A stretch of DNA of 64,000 nt from Physcomitrium patens (lineage: Eukaryota; Streptophyta; Bryopsida; Funariales; Funariaceae). Below the pieces are notes generated by a model. It was not told where the DNA came from. It saw nothing but the letters and a program-made list of their open reading frames with translations, and did not search any database. The stretch covers positions 16,095,420 to 16,159,419 of the forward strand of contig NC_037253.1 of assembly GCF_000002425.4 (NCBI RefSeq), given 5' to 3'. Below, piece by piece: positions 49,381 to 61,986 of the stretch. Numbering within the stretch: the first letter of the stretch is position 1; each line of letters opens with the position of its first letter. The position numbers were made by a program, and so were the translations under genes.

Positions 49381-50110
49381 AATCATACCCTGACTTTTTT
49401 TCGCTAACGGGAACTACAGCTTTTTCGTTCCTGTTCGTCATTCGTCGTCGTTCTCGTCGTCAGAATATGCTGCAATCTCAACGTAGGAGATTTTTCCGTC
49501 GATCTGTTGGACGTCGGCGACGTTCCTTGTGTGCGTAGGCAGTGAAGAACTCTGGGGTGTGTGTGCGCGCTTGCGTGCGTGTAAGCACGGCCTTGGTTAT
49601 GGGTGTTGCTGATCCACCTAGAGTAGCTGGTGACAGTGTTTTCACAGCCCAAGTGTTGTATGCTCGCTGACGACGGATGACAGTCCGTGACATGAGGAGG
49701 TCAGATTCTCAGCTGGTCGTCATATGAGGCTTCTCGACAGCGGGGTTTGCAAATCTAGTGGAGCTTTCGCATCGTGGTCTGAACTTAGGGTTTCGAATAA
49801 CGAGGTATGTGTTGGAGTGAAAACCTACTTCTCTTGTCTTAATTTAACTGTTCAGTGAACTGCATGAACCTGAATGTGTTTGTACCTTGGCAGTCAAGTG
49901 TTGAGATTTCAGTGACGATGCAGAGGTTCTAGGGTAAGTGTTAGGCATCAGCGAAATACTGAGTTGAATCCATGTGAATAGGTTTTTTGTCGTAGTAAGG
50001 TTGGGATAGACGATGGATGTTAAGATTTCAGTCTGAGAAAATTCATTTCATCACGAGGTTTTCAGCTGCTAAGAATTTGGAAAATCTGCTCAGAAATTGA
50101 AAAAAAAAAA
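49381..50110 (+). promoter_or_regulatory. RH24: RH24 promoter and 5' leader
   Basis: GC rises sharply at about 49400. A donor (GAG then GTATGT at 49805) and an acceptor (GGTTTTCAG ending near 50067) suggest a leader intron of about 260 bases. Upstream ATGs are present. A short A run directly precedes the start codon. Confidence 0.45.
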
Positions 50111-53100
50111 ATGTCGAAGCGAAGGTTTGGATTTGAGGGTTTCGGAATAAACAAAAAGACGAACTACGACTTCGAGGCGCAACCTGCCAAGCCGCGTCTG
50201 TATTTGCCTTCTCCGCGGAACAGGCGATCTGAGTATGTTGAGGATCATGATTTGGATAATATTGGCTCAGAGGACGATGGGCGCGAATCCGAGAATTTTA
50301 GGAACAGGGTTCAATCCAAGGACTCGAGAAGCAGTCAAGGTGTGAGTGGATCGTTGAGCAAGGAGAAGGGAAAGAAGGATGAGTCATGGTTTGGGAGCGG
50401 CTATGATGACGATGATGAGGACGAAAATAATAATGCGGGGAGTGGCGCAGTGCCTGACAACGACGATGAAGTCGATCCACTTGATGCATTTATGGAAGGC
50501 ATTCACGAGGAGGTTAGATTTTCTAACTTGTGCTTCCTTTGGAGTTTGATTCACGTTCATAGCAATGGATTTCTATCCAAAATTTTTCATGACCATTTGT
50601 CTGGGTCCCAGTGTTACTTCATCTACTAGCAGACCAGAGTTTATGGTGCATACTTGACCAAGTCGTAATTGCTATTCTGACTCTGGCATTGACCATCTAT
50701 GATGCGAACGACAGCAAAGGTTTAGGTCAAACCGTGTTTACTTGTTATTCTTCATCTGAGTTTTATCCGTTGTATCACTCCATATGGTTTCACTGTGTCA
50801 ATTTGGTAATAAATTTCTGAGTCTTTGAACCATTCGCTATTTAAAATCGATGATCTTCAATTATGGTACACTTGGTTTATTCTAATTGATAATTGTATTT
50901 CATTGCTTAAATTATTGATTAGTCGTTTAAATATTATACAAGTTGTCAGTGTAGTAACTTACTTTGAAGTACACTGTTGTGGTGAATGAATTGTAGATGT
51001 CTGATTTCCCAATCTGCTCAGAAGCAAAGAGAATTTATGAGATCTTAGTCTGAATTCTGTAGGTAAAGAAAGCACCCGTGAAGCCCAGACCTATAGTTGA
51101 AGAACTGGAGGACGATGAGGATGATCCAATGGAGAGTTTTCTCAAGGCTCGACGGGATGCAGGACTTTCATTGGCTGCTGAAGCCTTGCATGCTGGTTAT
51201 GATACTGATGAGGAAGTTTATGCTGCTGCGAAGGCAGTCGATAATGGACAGATTGAGTACGACTCTGATGACAATGCGATTGTGACTTTGGAGAAAAAGA
51301 AAATTGAAGCTCTTGCTCCTCTAGACCACAATGACGTTGATTATGAAAAGTTTTCTAAGGATTTCTATGAAGAGTCAGATTCAATTTCAGGTAAGTTGTT
51401 TTCAATGTCATATCTTGTGCATTTACAAGATTTTACAATGTAACTTGAACGTTTAGACATGGCTTGTCAGTAGAATTTTCAGGATATAGATCCACAAACT
51501 TTCGCTGGAAACAGCTGTTCAGTTTTCCCTTTTCTTGTTTCTGAAATATTTCCCTGGATGCAGGTATGACTGAAGAGGAAGTTGCTGCCTATCGCAATTC
51601 ACTAGCTATCAGAGTATCAGGATTTGACGTTTCTAGACCTGTCAAGACGTTTGAAGACCTAGGCTTCGACGCCTCCCTGATGGGTGCAATATCAAAACAG
51701 GGTTACGAAAGACCTACTCCAATCCAATGTCAGTCTTGTCCAATAGTTTTGTCGGGTCGAGATTTGATAGGAATTGCTAAGACAGGATCAGGAAAGACAG
51801 CAGCCTTTGTTCTGCCTATGATGGTACATATTATGGATCAACCAGAGCTTGGCAAGGGCGAAGGTCCAATTGGTGTTATTTGTGCACCAACACGTGAGCT
51901 TGCACAACAAATCTACTCGGAGGCTAAGAAATTCGCCAAGGTACATGGTATCAGAATTTCCGGAGTCTATGGTGGGATGTCAAAGTTTGAGCAATTTAAA
52001 GAACTGAAGGCTGGATGCGAGGTCGTGGTTGCTACTCCTGGACGCTTGATAGACATGATTAAGATGAAAGCGTTGTCAATGCATCGGGCAACATATCTCG
52101 TTCTCGATGAGGCCGATCGCATGTTCGATTTAGGTTTTGAACCTCAGATTCGATCTATTGTCGGTCAGATCAGACCTGACCGCCAGACGTTACTATTTTC
52201 TGCTACAATGCCGAAGCGAGTGGAGCGTCTTGCTCGTGAGATTTTGACAGATCCAATCAGGGTCACTGTTGGTGAAATTGGTAGTGCAAATGAAGATATC
52301 ACTCAGGTCAGTAGTTCTTTCAAATGTCACATCTTTAAGTCATACCTGCTATTTATTAAGTACCTGCTTTGTTTATATTCCGTATTTTTTAGTATCTGAT
52401 GGGTATACTTGATCATTATGTTAGACTTATCCATGATGTTCACCCAGATTTCCTAGTGCGCGAGTCCATGCGTGCGTGTGTTGTGTACACACACACACGC
52501 ACAAACATGTACACAGATCACACTCATCTTTTTGTAATTTGGAACCTCAATTTCAGGTCGTCACTGTTCTGCCTTCCGACGCCGAGAAAACTCCTTGGTT
52601 GCTCGACAGGCTGCAACCCTTTGTAGATGATGGAGATGTTTTGGTATTTGCGTCCACTAAGTTAAGAGTGGAAGAGCTAGAGGGAAAGATTTCAGAGGCA
52701 GGATTTAAAGTCGCTGCTCTTCATGGAGACAAGGATCAAGCTACAAGAATGGAAGTCTTGCAGAAATTTAAAAATGGGATTTATCATATTCTTGTAGCAA
52801 CTGACGTAGCGGCCCGCGGCTTAGACATTAAGTCCATCAAAACGGTTGTGAACGTTGATATTGCTAGAGATATGGACAGTCATGTGCATCGGATTGGACG
52901 CACAGGAAGAGCTGGTGACAAAGATGGGGTGGCTCATACACTTGTGACAGGAAAAGAAGCCCGGTTTGCTGGTGAGCTTGTGAATAGTCTCATAGCTGCA
53001 GGACAAAATGTTCCCACGGAGCTGATGGACCTTGCTATGAAGGTTTGTTACATTCTATTCTGACTTTGTTGAACATAGACTGCTTTGCATTTCAGATCAA

Positions 53101-55147
53101 ACGCCAGGTTGAATTGCACTTAATCAAGAACTTCAGACAGGTCTCATTACCCGCATGAGGTTTGATTGTATTCTGCGGGTTTTGTCCACAGAAGGGCGAA
53201 ATATCCTTTGTTTTTGGTGTTTACAGTATTTCTGGACTTAAACATCTTGAAATTGTACCCGTGCTTTTAGACTTCGTGTTTTACTATATCTATTTATGAT
53301 CTTTATATAAGCTCTTTCTATTTTTCACCTAATTATTTTTTGCTTGTTTTTCTATTTTACTGCTTCTTAGGATGGTCGTTACCGTGCTCAACGAGAAGGA
53401 CGGCGTAAGGGTGGGGGAGGAGGCGGTGGTGGTGGTGGTGGTGGTGGTGGTGGAGGTAACTCTTGAACCTCATCGTATAATGCATCAGGGTTTTTGATGT
53501 GCAGCATGTTCTGGACTATCCTTTTCATGGACCCAATGTAGAATTTTCTTGGTATTTGCGCTAATTTGGGTTTTGCACGCACAGGGAAAGGGAGAGGGCG
53601 TGGTGGAGGGCAGGGGAAAGGTGGACGAGGTGGAGGTCGGAATGTTCGAGGTGTAGACTTTGGCTTAGGAATTGGTTATAGTGCTGATGCTGCAAATGCA
53701 GCGCCTAGTGTACCTCAAGAGAAAACACCCAAAGTTCAGTACAAGAAAGAAGATATTCCCTCACGAGGCAGTGCTGTAGATTCTCTGAGACAAGGGATGA
53801 TGGCTCGATTTAAGAGTAATTTCGTTGCAGCTAATACACCCAACTCTGTAGGCTACACCCCACCTCAAGCCAACACTCCACAAGGGCGTGTTTACGGTGC
53901 CCCACCAAGTGTCAACGGGAAGGGTCGCGGAAACTTTGTATCTGCTGGTAGGTTTTCTTTGTTAGTTGCGATTTGAGGGTCTTAATGCTCATATCTCGAA
54001 TTTTTGATTTTACAGGGTTCAGCTTGTGACCTCCCTATTTACGCTATTCACTTAGGGACTCAATTCTATGATGGCTGCCTGTTAGTGCTGATTTTTACCT
54101 TGTGAATCCGTATAGCTGCTTCCAGCTCAGAGCCACTGGAAACTATTTTGTCTTCAAGATGGAAAACAGCACTTGAATGTTGTGATAGCCTCAGTGCATT
54201 TTAAATATCTGCATTAAGAGCTGCCTTTGGAGGTTATTCATTTAAGTGGCGTCTAATTAAATAATTAACCTCTTCCGGTTTTTCTTTCTATTTATCCCAG
54301 ATGTTGTTCACGAGTTTAATACTTCGTCCTTAAGATCCGTCAATCATACTGACTTTACTGTTGCAGGTATTGGTTTTGGGACTCAATCTGGGTCCGGCTT
54401 CACATCAGGAAGCTCTTCAGCCCATACATTAGGAGATTTCCAAGGCGGGGAAACAGTTGGGAGGCAAGTTTCAAGTTCAGCTGGATCCACGGGTGGGATT
54501 CCTTCTTCTTCAAACAGTCCTTATTCTAGGGAAACATTGAACGCAGGATCTGCTCCAACTGTTGCTGGTACTGCAGGGGGTGAGAGAGCAGGGAATAGGG
54601 GAGATGGAGGAAAAGAAAGGGAGAGGTCTAGGTGGGGCAGAGACCGGGATCAGGCTACAAATAACGCAGAGATATCTCGGGACGTGAGCAACTATGAAGA
54701 CCAGATACCCAGTCATCAGCCTGATAGGTATGTACATAAATTTTATATTTTAGTAATTTATGCAAGCTTTGGACGCATTCTTGGTTGTCTTGGTATGTAG
54801 CGTCTATGATAAGTATATTTAATTCTTTTGAATGTGTTCTCGATTACAACCGACGTCCATCATAACGTCATATGTTTAGGTACAGTATCATGGTTGTTTC
54901 TGTATGATGTCTTTGCTGTGAGTTATAAGTCATAGTTGAGTACTATCCAGCACCTTTTCATCGAGTACTCTTCTGTCGAAATATTTTCGTTGGAATATAA
55001 GCACGGAATAATTATGAATTTGCATGATGTTCACGAATTCATGTCTCTGACTTAGTTATGTGAATTTTGTCTTTCGACTTACGTTCCGAATTCTTTTACA
55101 GGGAGAAGGCTAGACAAAGACGACGCCCTTCAGGTTGGGATCGGTAG
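50111..55147 (+). CDS. RH24: DEAD-box RNA helicase RH24 (DDX42-like)
   Basis: There are eight coding exons: 50111-50512, 51063-51390, 51564-52306, 52557-53042, 53371-53455, 53585-53947, 54367-54727 and 55102-55147. All introns are GT-AG and the phases agree, giving 937 residues. An acidic, Ser-rich N-terminus is followed by a superfamily-2 helicase core: Q motif (GYERPTPIQ, about 290-298), motif I AKTGSGKT (315-322), PTRELAQ (352-358), TPGR, DEAD (425-428), SAT (456-458), ATDVAARGLD (572-581) and HRIGRTGR (602-609). The C-terminus is a Gly run from about 667 on, then Gly/Arg-rich and Ser-rich sequence, ending in a basic RQRRRP tail. This matches plant RH24 and human DDX42, an ATP-dependent RNA chaperone linked to the U2 snRNP/SF3b. 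It is longer than the roughly 760-residue Arabidopsis protein, mostly in the disordered C-terminal part. All core motifs are intact, so it should be active. The family call is firm and the exact splicing role is inferred. Confidence 0.92.
53425..53452 (+). repeat. RH24: (GGT)n coding microsatellite in RH24 exon 5
   Basis: About nine GGT units encode a poly-Gly run that ends at the exon 5 donor (GGAG then GTAACT). Slippage would lengthen or shorten the Gly run without a frameshift. Confidence 0.9.
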
Positions 55148-56400
55148 TGATAGGTGTTACACTTCGGGATTGCAGTGCTCTACCTCAAGGTTTTAGCCAG
55201 CTTTAGGATGTTGGACGGCACCTTTGTAGCATGTAGCATGGTTAATTCATGTCTAGTAGGATGGCACTACGGCCCTGCAGCGGTTTGCGCCCCTTCGATC
55301 AAGTTCCAGTGACTCAAGAATCAAATACGTAATTCTTGTCCCTCATATGTTGACTTGTAACAAGGTTTCCAAGATCATGAGCTGTTAACTTCAGATTTTA
55401 GAGAGTATTGTTGCAGGGGAAGCTTTTATGGATATTTTCGTTGAGTTTTTATGTTGCGTAATTATATTGCTATGATTATGTGACCAGCAACAGGGGTGGT
55501 CCTAAATTCGGCTGTTTGGGTTTAGCAGGAAATGTCCCAAGGTTGCATACTTTACATATGTTCTTTGTGCTACTGTAGGGGCTCCTTGGTCTGTTATGAC
55601 GAATTTAATCCTTCTTTTTTCATTTCCGAAAATTAAACAAATTATGGTTATCGTACTGAATGTTTACCATGACTTATCACTATCACTAAACCGTTCATTG
55701 TGAAGACACCATTCGCATCTGATTCGTGCATACTGAATTTCAAGGTAATAACTTCACCCTTCTTGAGGATGTGGTAAAATATATCCCATCCTTTTTTTGC
55801 TTGGGTGCACTTAATGTGAGTTTGTAGGGTAATGCCTCAGTTCGATCGTTTGTATGAGGTCATGCTGCTTCTCATTGCACGAATTTGTGTGGCAAGTCTG
55901 TCGACGAAAACAATTGTGCACTTACGTCACAGCGAACCATGATGAATCTGAAAATTCTATGAACCACTCCCTCAAGGTTCCTACTCATGTCAGTGATCAG
56001 TAGTTTTTTTTTTTTTTTTTTTTTTTTTTTTGGGTTTCTATCGAGTTGGACAAGGTGCCCATGAATGTGTATAACCAGACGTCGCACTTTGCTCCGTGGA
56101 ATCTGATCGATTTCCCACTCACCTCCCAAGCAAACTGGAACTCGGAGAGTTCAATGTCTTATTCTAATTTCCTTGACGTGTTGGAATTAGTACTTCTCGA
56201 CAGAAAGAGAGATGGGAGAAAGATGGACCATGACATGTGGGCGAGAGCAGTGATGTAGGTACATTCTTTTACAACTTAAGAGGATTGGTAATTGTTGTGT
56301 AGGTGCAAAACCTAATTTTCATTTTGTGACAGCTTGTGTTTTTTGTGTATATTTTCTATTATCAAGAGAATGTGCTTTAGAGTTGAATCCAACATTCTGA
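55148..56400. other. RH24 3' region and downstream spacer
   Basis: The 3' untranslated region probably reaches about 55450. Beyond it lie a run of 28 T (56004-56031) and a 70-codon plus frame at 56046-56258 that lacks an ATG start and recognisable features. A (TA)n tract lies at 56403-56429. Confidence 0.45.
56004..56031 (+). repeat. T28 tract
   Basis: A pure run of 28 T in the RH24 downstream spacer. It could mark the end of an inserted retrosequence on the minus strand, but I cannot identify a source gene. Confidence 0.95.
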
Positions 56401-56886
56401 TACATATATATATATATATATATATATATGAATATTTTGGCCTCTGAATCACTAACATGTAATTCAATCATAGTGTTTTAACTAAGACACATATTATGTA
56501 CTACCATCAAAGTTTAGATAGCAGTGACACACATTTTTTTAGGAATCAAACAAAGAAGATGGCATTTAGTAAAGATTGTTACTTATTAGTTATTTAAAAA
56601 ATTCTTTTGAAGACTAAAACAATAAGTAAATAGAAAATAACTATATATTAGAATTAAGTTATAACACATTATTACAAAAGAATAGAAGGATTAAAAAGAG
56701 AGACAATGTTTATGTATTCAATTTAGAATTGAAATGTATTGATTTATTTATTTTTAATTGTACATATACAATAAAGATATGTTGTATTAAGCATATTATT
56801 TTTCTAATTTTTGGATTTAGTTTTTGGCCAATTTTATATCTAGTAATATTTATATTATTATAATAAAGAAATATTTATATATATAA

Positions 56887-57120
56887 GAAGTTTTTAAAGC
56901 CATATTCCAATTTTGTTAAAGCCACACCTTCTTGGCCATGTTATGATTAATTCAATCCAATGTCACTTTATCTCATGTAATGTGCTTATGACTATGACTC
57001 AATGAAGATAAGCTAGATCATCATCCTTTGAATGTGTCTACTCATTTCTTTTGCTTGAGATTCTCTTCATGAGTGCAAAGGATAGCTCCATCCTTTATGT
57101 CCAAGGCTCTCCTCAAGAAG
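56887..57120 (+). repeat. left terminal inverted repeat of the MULE
   Basis: The segment aligns with the reverse complement of 61700-61930. The best block is TTATGATTAATTCAATCCAA or ATATGATTAATTCAATCCAA, followed by ATGTAATGTGCT(T/C)ATGACT. Identity drops inward. Confidence 0.8.
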
Positions 57121-60100
57121 TATAAGAAAGATGAGTAAGGATTGTTGCTAAGTTTGTCATTCAATATAGGATGTGTGTAGCTTTCTTCATTGTAGTCACT
57201 TCTAATCTTTTGAATGGTGCTTTTTAGAGAGGGAAGGAAGAAACAAAATATTTGATGTTTTTGCTAAAACATTAAGAAAGAGGCTTTAGCAATTCTTATT
57301 GCCATTCAGGCATTCCAATAGGTGAACAATTATATTATGATTATAATGCCTACCACATTTAGTATCCTACCAAATATTTCATTGAGATGTTAAATTCGAG
57401 CATTGAGTGCTTGTGATTGTTCTAAACACATCAATATCGCCTCTAGCCTTATAAACTTTTGTAATAGTGGTCATTTTGCTAGACACATTACTTTGTCCAA
57501 AAAAAATTTATCTCGCTAATATTATTGTTCCAATTTGTTAGCTCTTTTAATTGCACCATATATGGTTGATGGTGCTTCTTACTCATAGGATATGATAGGT
57601 TTGCCATGAGCTAGTGGTTCAATTGTAGGATTATTGTGTAATAATCTATCATCCTTGGTCAAAACTTGCAGGCCTTCAAATATTGTATCTCTTTAGCAAG
57701 AAATTCCTTCATTTGTAAGTAGAGAGTAAATTACATTATATTGTATTAATAGTTATAAAGACTAAAGTGAGATCTTGAAGTTCTTATTGTTGCTACATTC
57801 AATAATTTTCTACTATTGTACAAAGATGTGAGGTTCTAAGATTCATCATTTTCATCATATATTTGACAACCAATGATTGTTGTTCACCTCTTCCCATGTC
57901 CATAGGCTGGTATCATAGCAAGTTTGGCATATATTGCATTTCTTGGACGTTCAATAGTTTTTAACTTTGAATCAAGTAATCCTCATTAGAACTTTAGAAG
58001 CAACTTGTGAGGCACTTCTTTTACTTAAGTCAAGAATTTCTAACATGAAGGAATTACTTTGTTCCAAGTAGTTTGTATACCAGCTAATTTTCAATCACTC
58101 CCACTTCACAAAACTCTGAAAATATATTATTAAATTCAATCTTATTTTGGTAGATTTTTTCCAAAGAGTGCTTTGAATGACTCAAAAAATAGAATTTATT
58201 ATTGAAGAAAAATAAAAACCACATTATGTTGATAAATTGAACAATCTCTTACAAAAATGCTACATCAAGCTTTATAAATCTAAACCTATACAAACTTTTG
58301 ATTCTTCCAACAACAAATATATAAACATGTAATCTGTTTGTGAAGTGTAGCATATACATCTATATTCTTTGATAGCCATGGCACTGATATCATAGGTTTA
58401 ATTACTAAAAATAAATTTTTACATACTTTCATTATGAAACAACAAAATTCAAGTAATTGTGTCAAGTTAACTGCTACATGCAATCAAACTATGCTTATTT
58501 CAATCTATAAAGTACTTCTTAAGGTTTATCTTATCATGGATTTTAACTAACCATGAAATTGTACCATCCATGTCAATAATAATATCAATCAATGTCTTCC
58601 AACTTTATAAGTAGATGTAAGTTGGGAATTGTATTACAAAGTTGTAATTTGGCATTTCAATATATGAACTCTGACCTTTCATTTAGCCTTGGAGAAGATT
58701 CAATGATCTCAACTATACAAAGTTGATGCAAAAACTAAGCTAACCATAATTTTCCATGCAAAAATTCTTCATAAATAATTACATTAAAGTACAATAGTTG
58801 TTAAATGTATCAGAAATTGATTCAATTTCAACTCATAAAAAAAGGTTAAAATTTTGCACACCATAAAGAGTTATAAAATAAACCATTTATCTAATTGATG
58901 ACTTCCATATCCTCTTCATATCACTGGATGTTGAAAAACTCTCTCAAGTTGAACAATTTGGATATTCTAGAATCTTATTTTTTTGCACCAAAGTTTCAAT
59001 TAGATCAAGTATAAAAAGTAGAAGTGTTCTAATACTAGAAATGTTTAACATTCAACAAAAAGCAAAGCATCTAGATCTTATTGTAGTATGTTCTTTATCC
59101 TTAGTATTGTCAGTGAATTACTTCCAACTTGGTGGAGTAAAATGATAGCAATACGAAGCATTTTATCAACAACAATGAAATAATCAAGTATGATATTGCA
59201 TCAATTGTTGCTTCTTGAAAAAATCTCATTCTTTCTTTACATTGGATAATTTATATTAAATTAATAAGCCTTTAATTATTTTTGATCTTAATAGATATCT
59301 TTACAAATATGATCTTCAAAGATAGAGAAGAATTTTTAAGTAACAAATATCAACAACCTTAATTCACTTAATTTTATTTGTGTCTATAAATTCTAATACA
59401 CAACATCAATTAAAATAGATATGGTGGTATAGAATATGTTCTAATATCATAACTATCTTAGTCCATGTCTTACATTGCCTTTGTTGCTCCTCCACAACTT
59501 TAAATAAAGAGGTATCTCTTTTTATAGAGGATTGTGATTAATTGCAATTCAATGCACTAAGAAGATATTTCTTAGTATGTTAGCAATTAGGCTTGTTTGA
59601 AGCACAATATTGCTTAGAAATCAATCCTAATAAGATTGATTGTCTCTTTGCTTGTTGACTAGGTTCCAATATATGATATACATCACCCAATTCATTCAAT
59701 AGTGTTTCTATTACTAGAACTTTTTGTTAGATGGCACAACTAGAAGAAATTGGCAAAGATAGAAGAGGGTCAAGATGCCAATGTGGATGGAAATTAAATA
59801 ATTGTAGAAAACCATTGATTACAAGATGTCCACATAATAGATGTTTTCATGAAATACTACTTGGTCATAGAAGTATCTACTTAAATCAATCTAAATTTAA
59901 ATTCTTTCATTTCTAATTTTTGCTTAAAGCTTTGTTTTTCTTATGCTCTACAAATGTTATAAGCTGAAGCCAAATATCATAAAAGTACATTATAGATACT
60001 TGAAGCAACTTCTTCATAGCAACATAGCTCCTTTCTATCCTTGATGCATTAATATTTCTAAAATATAAGCACAAAAAGAACCAAGCAATAATAAATCTTT

Positions 60101-61521
60101 TCTTTGAAGGCAACCAAGTTGTTATTATGTAACTAATAACAATGAAAAACTTGGCATAGTCATGCTTATGTTTTTATCAATTGGATTCAAAAAGATCAAT
60201 TGGATTCAAAAAGATCAATTATATGACTAACCATGATCTAATTCCAACATTACATGAATTTTTTCCACTCATTTGTAGAAAGCCTTTACGTGCAATTAAT
60301 AAGAATATTTTTATTATTATATAAAATATAAAAAATATTAATTGACATAGGATTTTTTTATATTACAAATGTAATTATCAATTTCCTATCATTCCTTAAT
60401 GTAAGTAGTATCACTCTATTATCAAAGAATAACTTAATTTTTTTAATTTCTAAATATAGTTGACTTCTTTTTTATCTTTCAAAAATACAAAACATGATGA
60501 AAAATTAGAATTCAAAAAAGTCACATCTATAATATTAAGAAGTGATATTTGAAATTTATTTTTCTTATATGTAAAATCTAGCAAGATAACATAAGAATAA
60601 TTTTATATAAGTTCCACTAAAAGAAGATGAACAAAGAATAATCAAGTGATGGTATTATTTTTATTACAATAATAATTATATTAAAAATTTAATTCTTTTA
60701 TTTCATCCCAAATATTTGCAACAAATGTACATTCTTATTGCAACTAACTTCGCATGACTCTACATTGATTATAAATGTTTGAAGATGTTGCTATAATCCT
60801 ATACTCTTATTGTGAAATAGTAGTTAAAACTACTACAAGCTTGGTCCTTACAAGAACAAGTTGTTGCATTATTTGTTGGATCTCAAGTAACAAGCATCTT
60901 GCAATATTGTATAATAATATGTTTGAAGAAGATGGATGATTGTGAATAGAATTTTGAACAAAAAGATATCAAAGATGAGATTCAAACTTCTTAGCATACA
61001 AATCAAATAGTCAATTATAAAGACATGTATATTAGTGACTTTCCTTGGTTGTTGTCTTATCAACATATTGATCACTACAATTGCACTTCAACCAAACTTG
61101 AGCATTATCAATTGATTGCATTTTTACAATTGCATAGCCTTGAGAAAAGGCAAAGTGTTGAATACTTTAGAAAAAATCACTCAATATAAGGTATTCATAT
61201 TTGGGTAGAAGTAGCATTTGAAATAAAGATCTTCAATTATTCTTATATCAAAATCTGTAAAAAGTAATTATATGTATCAAAAGGTTTTGCCCAAATGAGA
61301 CAAATTAATGTGTGTCTAATAAACAATATCATTTGTTTTTTTTTCAATCCTCCACACAAAAAAGGTGGAAAAAACTATATCTTATACTCCACAAAAGTGC
61401 ATGTTATTTAAGTTAGTCAAAGAAACAAGGCAACTTCTGAATAAATATTTTATAATGTGTCTCTAGTCTTATTAAAAAAATTGCACTCAATTATATTTAT
61501 ATTATACATATATAATTATTT

Positions 61522-61522
<1 letters not shown>

Positions 61523-61561
<39 letters not shown>
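61523..61561. repeat. (TA)n microsatellite
   Basis: A nearly pure AT dinucleotide run inside the Mutator-like element, just inside its right terminal repeat. Confidence 0.9.
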
Positions 61562-61563
<2 letters not shown>

Positions 61564-61699
61564 TACATAAATACAATACTAAATTTATACTTAAAGATCT
61601 ATTCTACTATTACAATCCATGACAAGAACTCAAATTATATGATTCACTATAGCAGCTATAGATGTAAAATTTCACATAGTCTTTAAGAAGAGTCATGAA

Positions 61700-61930
61700 A
61701 AGAGTCTCAAGTGAAGGAGAGCCTTAAGCACTCTCAAGAGGATTTCCTTTACACTCACAAAGATTGAAATAAAGGAATGGACACATTTCAAGGAATATTT
61801 ATTTCACTCATCTACATTAAGTCATAGTCATGAGCACATTACATAGAGGGAAGTATCATTGGATTGAATTAATCATAATATGGCTAAAGAAGTGTAGATT
61901 TAAGAAAATTAGAATGTATAAAATTAATTT
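61700..61930 (-). repeat. right terminal inverted repeat of the MULE
   Basis: Reverse-complement partner of 56887-57120. A (TA)n tract follows at 61957-61983, which obscures any target-site duplication. Confidence 0.8.
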
Positions 61931-61939
61931 AATAACTCT

Positions 61940-61948
61940 CTTTTTCTC

Positions 61949-61986
<38 letters not shown>

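Larger units (their letters stand above)
56887..61930 (-). mobile_element. decayed Mutator-like (MULE) DNA transposon
   Basis: Inverted terminal repeats of about 230 bases bound about 5 kb. On the minus strand, from about 61160 to 60720, stop-ridden frames resemble the WRKY/FAR1-like N-terminal DNA-binding part of plant MULE transposases: QGYAIV, then VWLKCNCS with spaced Cys, then an HNHPSS zinc-ligand motif (60944-60923), then a Leu/Gln-rich helical stretch. A second decayed frame lies at about 57664-57371 on the minus strand, rich in Leu and charged residues, and is unassigned. I could not trace the catalytic DDE core with confidence. The element is inactive. Long terminal repeats plus this zinc-binding region favour MULE over hAT or CACTA. 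Confidence 0.6.

Noticed and set aside
52399-52626. 75-codon plus frame within RH24
   Set aside because: It spans the intron between exons 3 and 4 in a frame different from the helicase and has Thr/His repeats from the CA run.
56046-56258. 70-codon plus frame after the T28 tract
   Set aside because: It begins with TTG, not ATG, and no motif or splice support was found. It was left as unassigned spacer.
59731-59916. Cys-rich 61-codon plus frame resembling a small zinc finger
   Set aside because: It lies inside the Mutator-like element on the strand opposite the transposase traces, and the Cys/His spacing fits no family I know. Chance is likely.
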